64,000 nt of DNA, taken from assembly GCA_016713865.1 (NCBI GenBank), contig JADJOG010000047.1:124001-188000 (forward strand). Direction: 5' to 3'. Source of the stretch: Flavobacteriales bacterium (GTDB lineage Bacteria; Bacteroidota; Bacteroidia; Flavobacteriales_F; PHOS-HE28). Within the stretch, counting starts at the first letter, position 1. Every line of letters begins with the position of its first letter. Made by a program: the position numbers and the translations under genes. The notes beneath the pieces were generated by a model, which searched no databases, was not told the DNA's origin, and saw only the letters and a program-made list of their open reading frames with translations. This document shows positions 1 through 7,953 of the stretch, piece after piece.

Positions 1-1
1 G

Positions 2-967
2 GCGTTGCTGCGAGCGGAGTTCCCGCAACTCGAATCCGTGCAGCTGCCCGGCGTGGAGGTACGCTACTCGAAGACCAGCAATCAGCTCTGGAGCATGGCG
101 CGGCAATTCCCGGCAATGGTGCGCAGTGTGCAGGCTGAGCGCGCGGCCTTCGATCGCATCCGCCAGCAGGTGCGCCTCGATGCCGTGATCAGCGACCAGC
201 GTTTCGGAGTACGATGTGCAGAACTCCCGAGCGTGCTCATCACGCATCAGGTTTTCCCGTTCACGCCCTTGGCGCAGCGCGCCTTGCGCAAGCTGAACCT
301 CCGCCATATCAGCCGCTTCGATCGCTGCTGGATCATGGATGAGCCGCAAGCACCAGGACTGGCAGGCGAACTCTCGCATGGCGATGCGTTTCCGCCGAAC
401 GCGCGTTACATCGGTGTGGTTAGCAGGATGTCATCTGCGAATCAAGGGAAAGCAACGGGCTATACGATTGCCGCGGTCATCAGTGGTCCTGAACCACAGC
501 GGACCTTGCTTGAGCAACGCTTGCTTGATGCCCTTCATGAGCTTCCAGGAGCTCACCTGTTGGTGCTGGGGCAGCCGCAGCATCCGCGCGATGAGCAGCG
601 CGGAAACGTGCGTGTGCGTTCGCACATGAGCGGATCTGAATTGGCGAACGCCATGCAGAACGCGGAGCTCGTCGTTTCGCGCAGCGGCTATACCACGCTC
701 ATGGATATGGCTGCGCTTGGCCGCAGCGCGCTCATAATTCCCACACCGGGGCAGGAGGAGCAGGAATACCTCGGGCGCTTGCATGCGCGCACCGGCCGTT
801 TCATCGTGCAAGAGCAGGATGCCATCGACCTCGATGGCGCGTTGCGGCAGCTGCGTGGCAGAGCGAAGCTAACGGCTCCACGTTCGGGCAATCTGTTGGA
901 AGAGGCGATGGATGATCTGGCCTCGCTCTTGCTCCGCCGCGCGCCGACTACCTTGCGCCGAGCATGA
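2..967 (+). CDS. Glycosyltransferase, MurG/GT28-like (5' partial)
   Basis: The reading frame is open from the first bases, so the gene starts upstream of the window; about 321 residues are visible. The C-terminal half carries the nucleotide-sugar binding pattern of MurG-like GT-B enzymes: 'VVSRSGYTTLMDMAALG' followed by 'PTPGQEEQEYLG', i.e. the conserved S-R-x-G and P-x-P-x-x-x-Q-E segments. The N-terminal part has the 'VISDQRFG' segment seen before the acceptor domain. Family knowledge suggests transfer of a sugar from a UDP-sugar in cell-envelope glycan synthesis; the acceptor cannot be told from sequence. Its stop overlaps the start of the nuclease gene (ATGA), so the two are probably co-transcribed. 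Confidence 0.7.
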   Translation, partial: ALLRAEFPQLESVQLPGVEVRYSKTSNQLWSMARQFPAMVRSVQAERAAFDRIRQQVRLDAVISDQRFGVRCAELPSVLITHQVFPFTPLAQRALRKLNLRHISRFDRCWIMDEPQAPGLAGELSHGDAFPPNARYIGVVSRMSSANQGKATGYTIAAVISGPEPQRTLLEQRLLDALHELPGAHLLVLGQPQHPRDEQRGNVRVRSHMSGSELANAMQNAELVVSRSGYTTLMDMAALGRSALIIPTPGQEEQEYLGRLHARTGRFIVQEQDAIDLDGALRQLRGRAKLTAPRSGNLLEEAMDDLASLLLRRAPTTLRRA

Positions 968-2202
968 CGCGGACACTCCTCTTCCTCTTCGCGTGCGCGA
1001 CGATCAACGTTCGTGCGCAGTATGACCTCGACGAGCAATTGAGGCGGATCCAGCAGCAGCAGGAACGCATGCTCGAGCAGCAGCGCGCGGGCATAGCTCG
1101 CCTCGATTCCGTGAAGCTGGCCATTATCCGTCGCGACTTGCGCAAACAGGGCATGCCGAAGCTGAATGCAGGTGAAGAGGTCATCGAGCACTACGGCCAT
1201 GTACTGGTGTACGATGAGCGTCATGAGCAAGCGCGCTGGGTGGCGCACATCGCCGTGCCTGAACTGATAACCGGCAACCTCGCGCGCATCGACACCTTCT
1301 TGCCGGATCCCAAAGTGAAGACAGGCACCGCTGTTACCGCCGACTACTGGTACAGCGGCTTCGATCGCGGTCACCTGGTGCCCAGTGCCGACATGCGCTG
1401 GAACATCGATGCTCTGACGGCTACCTACTATTACAGCAACGTGAGCCCGCAAAGGCCAGACCTGAACCGCGGTGCTTGGGCCGAGTTGGAGGACTGGGTG
1501 CGGCGCTACGTGAATCATAGCAAGAGGCGCGTGTTCGTGGTAACCGGCCCTGTGCTTCGCGATGGATTGCCCGCCATGCAGAATGAAGGCCGGAAGAATG
1601 AGGTGAGCATCCCGGAGCATTTCTACAAGGTGGTGGCCGATCTCGAAGGCGATCGCCCCAAGGCCATCGCCTTCGTCATGAGCAACGGCAAGCAGGAGTA
1701 TCCGCCCATCAGCTATGCCGTGAGCGTCGATAGCGTGGAGCGCTTGACAGGCCTCGATTTCTTCCATGCGCTCGACGATGCCGTTGAGGATGCGATCGAG
1801 GCCATGCGCGAGCCGAAGGATTGGTACGCCCAAGGCGATCCCTTCTTCGGCGAGGCTGAGCCCTTGAAGGCGCCTTTGCCCAAAGGCATGTTCAATACGG
1901 TACAGGCCAAATACCACATCGGCAAAACGGTGACGGTGTGCGGCACGGTCGTGAGCGCCCGCAAGACGGCGAAGGCCAAGGCGATCTACCTCAACTTCGA
2001 TCGCATGCATCCGCACCAGGATTTCTACGCGACGATCTGGGAGTACAATGGCCCCAACTTCAGCTACGATCCAGAGACGGCACTCTTGCAGAAACAGGTG
2101 TGCGTCACGGGCAAGATCACGGAGTTCGACGCCATCCCGCGCATCAGCATCAACAACGAGAAGGAGGTGGTGCTGTACGACGATGCCGTGCGCGGCAAGT
2201 GA
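964..2202 (+). CDS. Secreted DNA/RNA non-specific endonuclease with C-terminal OB-fold-like domain
   Basis: 412 residues with an N-terminal signal peptide (hydrophobic residues 4-14, A-Q at 18-19), then a short Gln/Glu-rich coiled segment (about 22-45). The catalytic motif D-R-G-H is at residues 134-137, with His137 as expected general base, and the metal-binding Asn is in 'LNRGAW' (Asn168), as in the NUC1/EndoG/Serratia nuclease family. Residues about 310-405 form a second domain ('KTVTVCGTVVSA', 'KQVCVTGKI') resembling tRNA-anti/OB-fold modules found in secreted nucleases. It probably degrades extracellular or periplasmic nucleic acid. Its start overlaps the preceding glycosyltransferase stop. 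The next gene converges with no gap. Confidence 0.85.
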   Translation: MTRTLLFLFACATINVRAQYDLDEQLRRIQQQQERMLEQQRAGIARLDSVKLAIIRRDLRKQGMPKLNAGEEVIEHYGHVLVYDERHEQARWVAHIAVPELITGNLARIDTFLPDPKVKTGTAVTADYWYSGFDRGHLVPSADMRWNIDALTATYYYSNVSPQRPDLNRGAWAELEDWVRRYVNHSKRRVFVVTGPVLRDGLPAMQNEGRKNEVSIPEHFYKVVADLEGDRPKAIAFVMSNGKQEYPPISYAVSVDSVERLTGLDFFHALDDAVEDAIEAMREPKDWYAQGDPFFGEAEPLKAPLPKGMFNTVQAKYHIGKTVTVCGTVVSARKTAKAKAIYLNFDRMHPHQDFYATIWEYNGPNFSYDPETALLQKQVCVTGKITEFDAIPRISINNEKEVVLYDDAVRGK

Positions 2203-3237
2203 TCAATCAGCCTTCTGCAAGGTGAATACGAAGGTGGTGCCCTTGCCTTCGTCGCTCTTCACGGCTATGGTCTGGCCATGGGCATCGATGATGTGCTTCA
2301 CGATGGCGAGCCCGAGACCGGATCCGCCTTCGTTGCGCGCACGGCTCTTGCCAACGCGATAGAAGCGCTCGAACAGGCGCGGCAGATGCTCCGCGCTGAT
2401 GCCGATCCCATCGTCGGTCACCTCAGCCACCACTTGATCGCCCAGCGCATAGCTGGTGATGGCACATCTTCCGCCTGGCCTGCCGTAGTTGATGGCATTG
2501 TTCAGCAGGTTGGTGAGCACTTGCAGCATGCGGTTGCGGTCGGCCATCACCTCGGTGCCTTGCGCGACCTTGTTCACGAGGCGCACTTCCTTTTCCCGTG
2601 CTCTGATCTCGAGGGTCTCCATCGATTCTTCCACCAGCGCGCGCAGGTCGTTGCGCGTCATGCGCAGATCCATGACGCCGCTCTCCAGTTTGGTGATCAG
2701 GTCCAGGTCCTCCACGATCTTCATCAACCGGTCAACGCCGTTCGATGCGCGGCCGAGGAAATCGCGATTCACCTTCGGGTCCTCCAAGCCTCCTTCGAGC
2801 AATGTGAGGATGTAGCCTTGGATGTTGAAGATGGGCGTTTTCAGCTCGTGAGCGAGATTGCCGATGAATTCACGGCGGAACTTCTCGCGCTCCTGCAGGT
2901 CCTTGATCTCGGTGCGTCGCTCACTGGCCCATTCGGCCACCTCGTCATTCACGCGGGTGAGCACATCGGCTCCTTTCGGTGGCTTCGTGCCCTTTCCGCG
3001 ACGCAGATCGTGCACGGTCCGGTAGAGCGTTTTGATCCGCGCATGCACGAAGCGTTCGATGCCGATGGAGAAGACCGCATAGCCGACGCCGAGGATGACC
3101 ACCGCGCTCAATACCGGCCACCAAGGTGCTGTGCCTGGGCTTGCCGGATCGAGCGAGAGCCATGCCAGTGCTCCACCGACCAGAGCCACCGCGAAAGCCG
3201 CGAGTAGCGCTACTTGCCGTGTGCTGAGTTGATTCAT
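2203..3237 (-). CDS. Sensor histidine kinase, PhoR-like
   Basis: 344 residues from ATG at 3237. Two membrane segments (residues about 8-27 and 41-61) precede a cytoplasmic kinase. The H-box is 'LAHELKTPIFN' with His130 as phospho-acceptor; the N-box ('LTNLLNNAINYG'), G1 ('DDGIGI'), F-box ('LFERFYRVG') and G2 ('GGSGLGLAI') are all present, so an active HisKA/HATPase kinase is expected. The periplasmic loop is very short (about 12 residues), unlike classical ligand-sensing kinases, so the signal is probably membrane or cytoplasmic. In other genomes PhoR-like kinases sit beside an OmpR-type regulator; none is adjacent here, so it is an orphan in this window. A -7-like element lies 9 bases before the ATG. 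Confidence 0.85.
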   Translation of the reverse strand: MNQLSTRQVALLAAFAVALVGGALAWLSLDPASPGTAPWWPVLSAVVILGVGYAVFSIGIERFVHARIKTLYRTVHDLRRGKGTKPPKGADVLTRVNDEVAEWASERRTEIKDLQEREKFRREFIGNLAHELKTPIFNIQGYILTLLEGGLEDPKVNRDFLGRASNGVDRLMKIVEDLDLITKLESGVMDLRMTRNDLRALVEESMETLEIRAREKEVRLVNKVAQGTEVMADRNRMLQVLTNLLNNAINYGRPGGRCAITSYALGDQVVAEVTDDGIGISAEHLPRLFERFYRVGKSRARNEGGSGLGLAIVKHIIDAHGQTIAVKSDEGKGTTFVFTLQKAD

Positions 3238-3246
3238 GGCCGGTGG

Positions 3247-3254
3247 CGAAAGTA
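3247..3254 (-). promoter_or_regulatory. -7-like element TACTTTCG
   Basis: Read on the minus strand this is TACTTTCG, one base from the Bacteroidota -7 consensus TAnnTTTG, and it ends 9 bases before the kinase ATG. No well-spaced -33 TTG is evident. Confidence 0.4.
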
Positions 3255-3368
3255 GCCGTGCCAACATATGATCAGTTGTGCCGGATCACTTGGCGGTAGT
3301 AGCAAGGGGTACGGCATGAGCAATCGCGCCTGAAGCAGCAGTGAATGGATGCACGGCGCCAGCTGCGA

Positions 3369-3896
3369 TCAGGGCACCACCACGATGGGGTCGGTGTACA
3401 CGCGATTGCTCTCGTGGAGCTTGCGATCAACCAGACGCACATTGAATCGCACAGTCCGCGTGACACTGTCCGGGATGATCCGCCAAGGCAGGGCCACAGC
3501 GATCTCGCCTTCGAGCGCTTTGTTCTGCCCGGTTGGGGTGATGCGCGGTATGCGGTAGCGCAGCGGCAAGGCCAGGCTCACAGGCACCCAGACATCATTC
3601 TGCAGCTCCTCGTATTCCACGAAGAGGTTGTAGTAGTAATCCGATCCGGTGTTGAACGGCGGGCTGCTATCGGAGTCGTCGAGCCCGATATCGCCATCGC
3701 CATCGGTGAAGTAGATCACGAGCGAGGCTGAATCGCGCTGATTGGCCCCGATGTCCCGGAATTCCGTGAAGGATTGGAATTTGATCGCCGGTTCCACCGG
3801 GAAGGTTTCGCGCCTGACGCAGCTGGAGAGCACCAATGCAACGAGGGCCGCGAAGCCCCCGGCTACTTTTACCCGCTGTGATCGTGCGTTGCGCAT
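3369..3896 (-). CDS. Putative outer-membrane lipoprotein, unknown function
   Basis: 175 residues from ATG at 3896. The N-terminus has a basic start, a hydrophobic core and the lipobox 'VLSSC' (Cys26), so a lipoprotein is likely. The mature part contains 'VIYFTDGDGDIGLDD', an acidic Asp/Gly stretch that resembles a calcium-binding loop, and ends with beta-rich sequence and 'DPIVVVP'. I do not recognise a named family; similar small lipoproteins are common in Flavobacteriales. A close match to the -7 consensus lies just before the start. It is divergent from the LuxE-like gene at 3909. Confidence 0.7.
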   Translation of the reverse strand: MRNARSQRVKVAGGFAALVALVLSSCVRRETFPVEPAIKFQSFTEFRDIGANQRDSASLVIYFTDGDGDIGLDDSDSSPPFNTGSDYYYNLFVEYEELQNDVWVPVSLALPLRYRIPRITPTGQNKALEGEIAVALPWRIIPDSVTRTVRFNVRLVDRKLHESNRVYTDPIVVVP

Positions 3897-3901
3897 GGTT
3901 C

Positions 3902-3909
3902 CAAATGTA
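3902..3909 (-). promoter_or_regulatory. -7 element TACATTTG
   Basis: Perfect TAnnTTTG on the minus strand, ending only 5 bases before the lipoprotein ATG at 3896. It overlaps the first base of the divergent gene at 3909. Spacing this short implies a nearly or fully leaderless transcript. Confidence 0.5.
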
Positions 3910-4798
3910 TGGCGAGTGACCACCTCCTGATCGGATTGACAGCTGTGCGCGGTCGTGTGTTCCAAGTGGCCGATGCCGCTGGTTTCAACGCGCTGGCCCT
4001 GGATCTATTTCACCTGCATGCTGAGCGGAACGCCGTTTACCGCGCCTACCTCGAAGCATTGAGAATCGATCCCGCAGCCATCACGGCTGCCGATCGCATA
4101 CCCAGCCTGCCCATCGGTTTCTTCCGCAACCATCGTTTACTGCTCGATGGCATGCAGCCAACGGTCGCGTTCACCAGCAGCGGCACCACCGACAGCATCA
4201 CCAGCACGCACCATGTGCCTTGGCCGAAGCATTACGAGCGCTCGTTCCTTACTTCTTTCCAAGCCGTCTATGGTGATACGCGCGAATGGCGGATCCTGGC
4301 GCTGCTGCCCTCTTATTTGGAGCGCACCGGCAGCTCGTTGGTGTACATGGCTGAGAAGCTTATAGCGGCAACGGGCGATGCGTTGAGCGGCTTCTACCTG
4401 CACGACCTCGATCGCTTGGCCGAAACACTGCGGCAGTCTGAAGCCGAAGGCCGCAAGACGCTCCTGCTGGGTGTCACCTTCGCGCTGCTCGATCTCGCCG
4501 AGCGCTTCCCGATGCCGCTGCGCCGCACCACCATCATGGAAACGGGCGGCATGAAAGGGCGACGTCCGGAGATCGTGCGCGAAGAGCTTCACGCCATCCT
4601 GAAGCACGCGTTCCAGGTGCCTCCGTTCCTGTTGGGCGCACCGGCGGTATCGATGTGATTGATCTGGCCAACATTGCCAGCTGCCCCTTCATCAGCACGC
4701 AAGACCTCGGGCGCATGCACGCCGATGGATCGTTCGAGGTGCTCGGGCGATTCGATAACAGCGATGCGAGGGGGTGCAACATGATGCTGGAGAACTAG
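3909..4798 (+). pseudogene. LuxE/PaaK-like acyl-protein synthetase, internally deleted and frameshifted
   Basis: The first frame (3909-4658) encodes about 235 recognisable residues of a LuxE-like, ATP-dependent acyl-protein synthetase: 'FTSSGTTDS' is the phosphate-binding loop and 'METGGMKGRRPE' is characteristic. From about 4622 the family's C-terminus continues in a different frame up to TAG at 4798 ('GRTGGIDVIDLANIAS', 'DLGRMHADGSFEVLGRFD', 'DARGCNMM'). Between the two parts, the segment that normally holds the 'SEYGMTELLSQAYS' region and the Pro-Pro-Trp motif, about 40 residues, is absent. So this is not a simple one-base slip but a deletion of roughly 120-130 bases that also changes frame. 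The gene is either truly broken or the assembly has collapsed here. Its tail overlaps the end of convergent tyrS by 4 bases. Confidence 0.75.
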
Positions 4799-6087
4799 CC
4801 AACCACCTTCACGAGGAAGTAGTTCTTCTTGCCGCGTTGAAGGAGCAGCAAATCCCCGTTAAGCAAATCGGAAGAAGTTACTGATACCCCATCTCCGACC
4901 TTACGCTTATTCATGCTAATGCTGCCTTCTTTAAGCGCTCGCTTTGCTTCGCCACGACTGGCCAAGAATCCTGTCTTGTCGCACAACAACTCAACTATTG
5001 AAACGCCAGATTCAAATGTCGATCTTTCAATCTCCTTGCTCGGAACATCTTCAAACACCGTGAGCAGGTCTTCCCTCGAAAGAGTCAACAACCCATCTAC
5101 CGCCTCTTCATCAAACATGACGTTACTTGCAACGACCGCGTGATTCATGGCACGATCCCCGTGTATACGTGCCGTCAGATCCCTACCCAACTCTCGTTGG
5201 ATTATTCTCAGGTGCGGCAATTTCTTGTGATCCCTTTCAATGCTCTCAATTCTCTCTTGCTCCCAGGTGGTGAAGATGCGCAGGCACTTCGCGGCTTCTT
5301 CATCGCCCACGTTCAGCCAGAACTGGTAGAACTTGTAGGGTGACGTCCGCTTGGCATCGAGCCACACATTGCCGCTCTCGCTCTTGCCGAACTTGCTGCC
5401 ATCGGCCTTGGTGAGCAGCGGCGTGGTGATGGCGAAGGCGGGATTGCTCACAGCCTCTTCGCCGCCCATGCGCCGGATCAGCTCGGTGCCCGTGGTGATG
5501 TTGCCCCACTGGTCGCTACCCCCCATCTGCAGGTTGCAGCCCTTGTTCTTGTACAACCAGTAGAAGTCGTAGCCCTGCACCAATTGGTAGCTGAACTCGG
5601 TGAAGGAGATGCCGGTCTCCAATCGGTTCTTCACGCTGTCCTTGGCCATCATGTAGTTCACGGTGATGTGCTTGCCCACTTCGCGGATGAAGCGCAGGAA
5701 GCCCATGTCCTTGAACCAGTCGTAGTTGTTCACCAGCTCGGCGGCGTTGGTGCCGGTGAAGTCGATGAAGCGCTCGAGCTGCGCTTGCACGCAGGCCTGG
5801 TTGTGGCGCAGCGCATCCTCGTCGAGCAGGTTGCGCTCGCTGCTCTTGCCGCTGGGATCGCCCACCATGCCGGTGGCGCCGCCCACGAGCGCGATGGGCG
5901 TGTTGCCGCAGCGCTGGAAATGCACGAGCATCATGATCTGCACCATGTTGCCCACGTGCAGGCTGTCGGCCGTGGGGTCGAAGCCGATATAGCCGCGTTG
6001 CGGTCCTTTGGCCAGTTGCTCCTCGGCGCCAGGCATGCTGTCGTGCAGCAGCCCTCGCCAGCGCAGTTCCTCGATGTAGTTCCTCAT
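4795..6087 (-). CDS. tyrS: Tyrosine--tRNA ligase
   Basis: 430 residues from ATG at 6087, the usual length. Class I signature 'HVGN' (HIGH equivalent) is at residues 44-47 after 'GYIGFDPTADSL'; the second signature 'KFGKS' follows 'LLTKADG'; 'GGSDQWGN' and 'YQLVQGYD' line the tyrosine pocket. The C-terminus is an S4 RNA-binding domain ('SRGEAKRALKEGSISMNKRKV'-like region). It charges tRNA-Tyr in the cytoplasm. An in-frame upstream extension (to 6156) has no family similarity. Base composition falls over 4800-5250 (the C-terminal third is more AT-rich, e.g. around 4900-5100) compared with the GC-rich N-terminal part. Confidence 0.97.
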   Translation of the reverse strand: MRNYIEELRWRGLLHDSMPGAEEQLAKGPQRGYIGFDPTADSLHVGNMVQIMMLVHFQRCGNTPIALVGGATGMVGDPSGKSSERNLLDEDALRHNQACVQAQLERFIDFTGTNAAELVNNYDWFKDMGFLRFIREVGKHITVNYMMAKDSVKNRLETGISFTEFSYQLVQGYDFYWLYKNKGCNLQMGGSDQWGNITTGTELIRRMGGEEAVSNPAFAITTPLLTKADGSKFGKSESGNVWLDAKRTSPYKFYQFWLNVGDEEAAKCLRIFTTWEQERIESIERDHKKLPHLRIIQRELGRDLTARIHGDRAMNHAVVASNVMFDEEAVDGLLTLSREDLLTVFEDVPSKEIERSTFESGVSIVELLCDKTGFLASRGEAKRALKEGSISMNKRKVGDGVSVTSSDLLNGDLLLLQRGKKNYFLVKVVG

Positions 6088-6126
6088 CCTTCGCGATTGT
6101 GCGGCCCTGCTTGCGGCAGGCGGGGC

Positions 6127-6134
6127 CGAAGGTA
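6127..6134 (-). promoter_or_regulatory. -7-like element TACCTTCG upstream of tyrS
   Basis: TACCTTCG on the minus strand, 39 bases before the tyrS ATG. The leader between them holds a short GC-rich inverted repeat (CCTGC / GCAGG) that may form a small hairpin. Confidence 0.35.
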
Positions 6135-6184
6135 GAAGCGGTGCGGGATGTGGCACGGACGCAGACCAGTGCCGCGCATGTCGA

Positions 6185-6355
6185 TCAGGCGCTGTCCGTT
6201 CCCGGGTGCTTCGGCTTGCGCGCGTAGGTCTTGCGGCTCTTCACCACGCGCGGACGGAAACGGCCATCCATTGCGCCTGCGGCCTTCTGCGCTTCGCGCT
6301 TTGCTGCACGCTCAATGGCGTCAAGTTCCTTCTTGGTGATGCGCTTCTTCGCCAC
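6185..6355 (-). CDS. Small basic conserved-type protein, 56 residues
   Basis: A GTG-initiated 56-codon frame that begins 'MAKKRITKKELDAIERAA' and ends 'RKPKHPGTDSA'. It has 19 Lys/Arg, an amphipathic charged helix (residues 7-27) and a basic tail. The codon pattern matches neighbouring genes (strong G/C at third positions). Small Lys-rich proteins with this opening and a 'K-x-Y-x-R-K-x-K-H' tail occur in Bacteroidota as hypothetical proteins (from memory, not searched); binding to nucleic acid or ribosomes would be the natural guess but is unproven. It is separate from tyrS, on the same strand, about 100 bases upstream of it. Confidence 0.6.
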   Translation of the reverse strand: MAKKRITKKELDAIERAAKREAQKAAGAMDGRFRPRVVKSRKTYARKPKHPGTDSA

Positions 6356-6399
6356 GACAATGCAAAGGTGCGGTTAGAACGCGGTCCGGGGGCGTCCTG

Positions 6400-6407
6400 T
6401 ACATTCG
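6400..6407 (+). promoter_or_regulatory. -7-like element TACATTCG
   Basis: TACATTCG ends 22 bases before the diheme cytochrome ATG and matches TAnnTTTG except for the T-to-C typical of this window. Confidence 0.35.
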
Positions 6408-6429
6408 ACTCACCAAACCCTCCCTTACC

Positions 6430-7425
6430 ATGAAACGCATTCTGAAGTTCCTTGGCATTCTCTTGCTGCTTGCCTTGCTGGCTGTTGCTGGCGCCATCGG
6501 CTACGTAACGACGGCATTACCCGATATCGATGCTCCCGCTGACTTGAAGGTGGAGGTCACAGCCGAACGCATCGAGCGCGGCCGTTACCTGGCCAACAGT
6601 GTATGCGTTTGCATGGATTGCCATAGCCAGCGCGATTGGGACCTGTTCAGCGGCCCGCCCAAGCCCGGCACCGCAGGAGCCGGAGGTGACAAGTTCGACC
6701 GCACGATGAATTTCCCCGGTGAGTTCTACGCGAGGAACATCACGCCATTCGCGCTTGGTGATTGGAGCGATGGGGAGATCTATCGTGCGATCACCAGCGG
6801 CGTGAGCAAGGATGGGCACCCGTTCTTCCCGGTGATGCCCTATCCGTACTATAACAAGCTCGCTACGGAGGACGTGCATAGCATCATCGCTTACCTGCGC
6901 TCGATCGAGCCGATCGCATCGGAACCTTATCCTGCCAGCGAGCTGGATTTCCCGGTGAGCATCATCATGCGCACGGTGCCTGAGCCTGCCGCGCCCATGC
7001 CACTGCCGAAGCCGAGCGACGCGGAGTACGGCGCTTATGTCACCAACGCCGCTGGCTGCGTGGAGTGCCATACCAACATGGAGAAGGGAAAGAAGATCGG
7101 AGAACCCTTCGCAGGTGGATTCGCGTTCGCTTTCCCAACAGGTGCCGTGCTGCGTTCGCCCAACATCACGCCGCATCCAGCCGATGGCATCGGCGCGTGG
7201 GACAAGGACCTCTTCATCGCGCGCTTCAAGCAATACGCGGATAGCAGCTACGTGCCCCCAAAGGTGGATTGGGAGGCCGGTGATTTCCAGACCGTTATGC
7301 CGTGGATGATGTACGCAACGATGACCGATGGGGACCTCGGTGCCATCTACGACTACCTGCGGTCTGTTAAGCCAGTGGCGGGCAAGCCCGAGAGGTGGAC
7401 GCAGCCTGTTGCGGCAGGGATGTAG
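6430..7425 (+). CDS. Membrane-anchored diheme cytochrome c
   Basis: 331 residues. An N-terminal hydrophobic stretch (about residues 5-27) acts as uncleaved anchor or signal. Two heme c motifs are present: 'CMDCH' (about residue 61) and 'CVECH' (about 212), each followed by a cytochrome c-like domain with Met-containing 'VMPYPYY' and 'VMPWMMY' segments as likely distal ligands. The layout resembles the diheme cytochrome subunits of periplasmic alcohol/gluconate-type dehydrogenases, although no dehydrogenase is next to it. It should face the periplasm and carry electrons. It is followed after 3 bases by the convergent GNAT gene. Confidence 0.85.
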   Translation: MKRILKFLGILLLLALLAVAGAIGYVTTALPDIDAPADLKVEVTAERIERGRYLANSVCVCMDCHSQRDWDLFSGPPKPGTAGAGGDKFDRTMNFPGEFYARNITPFALGDWSDGEIYRAITSGVSKDGHPFFPVMPYPYYNKLATEDVHSIIAYLRSIEPIASEPYPASELDFPVSIIMRTVPEPAAPMPLPKPSDAEYGAYVTNAAGCVECHTNMEKGKKIGEPFAGGFAFAFPTGAVLRSPNITPHPADGIGAWDKDLFIARFKQYADSSYVPPKVDWEAGDFQTVMPWMMYATMTDGDLGAIYDYLRSVKPVAGKPERWTQPVAAGM

Positions 7426-7428
7426 GCA

Positions 7429-7953
7429 TCAGCGCAGCACGCCGTATTGCACAAGGTCGAGCAAGCGGCCATCCGCCGTGCGGAAATCGCGGCGCATGAC
7501 GCCCTCCTTCTCGAATCCGCAGCGCTCGAGCACGGTGCAGCTCCCGATGTTCTCCGGATCAACCCTTGCGAAGACCTTTTCCATGCCGAGCTGGGAGAAG
7601 GCAAAATCGACCGCCCACATGAGCCCCATGGTGGTGATGCCTTTGCGCTCGTATACACTGCCGATGAAATAGGCGGTCTCGCATTTGGGCACCGTCCAGT
7701 CGAACTCCTTGAGGAAGATCAGCCCGATTGGCGCGCCGCCCTCATAGTCGCGCATGGCGAAGCAGAAGAACTCACGGTGCTTGGCGCGAGCGATCATATC
7801 CTTGATGTAGGCACGCGTGCTGCGCGGGTCGCTGCAATGGGCGCAGGTAACGGGGAAGTAGGGCTGCAATCGAGCGCGCTCGCTGTCCACCAGCTTGAAC
7901 AGCCCGAGGAAATCATCCTTCTCAATCGGCTCTATGATGACCGAATCGCTCAT
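7429..7953 (-). CDS. GNAT N-acetyltransferase, RimJ/RimL type
   Basis: 174 residues covering a whole GNAT fold: 'IEPIEKDDF' opening strand, 'GLIFLKEFDW' beta strand, 'YERKGITTMGLMWAVDFAF' in the acetyl-CoA pyrophosphate-binding position (less canonical than Q/R-x-x-G-x-G/A) and 'DPENIGSCTVLERCGFEKEG', which is the typical N-x-x-S-x-x-V-L-E-K-x-G-F motif of the ribosomal-protein acetyltransferase branch. The substrate is unknown. The start overlaps the stop of the upstream transporter gene (ATGA), so it is the last gene of a three-gene minus-strand operon. Confidence 0.85.
   Translation of the reverse strand: MSDSVIIEPIEKDDFLGLFKLVDSERARLQPYFPVTCAHCSDPRSTRAYIKDMIARAKHREFFCFAMRDYEGGAPIGLIFLKEFDWTVPKCETAYFIGSVYERKGITTMGLMWAVDFAFSQLGMEKVFARVDPENIGSCTVLERCGFEKEGVMRRDFRTADGRLLDLVQYGVLR

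Noticed and set aside
6088..6126. The tyrS leader as a T-box or other riboswitch
   Set aside because: Only about 40 bases and one short GC-rich hairpin; no room for a T-box fold.
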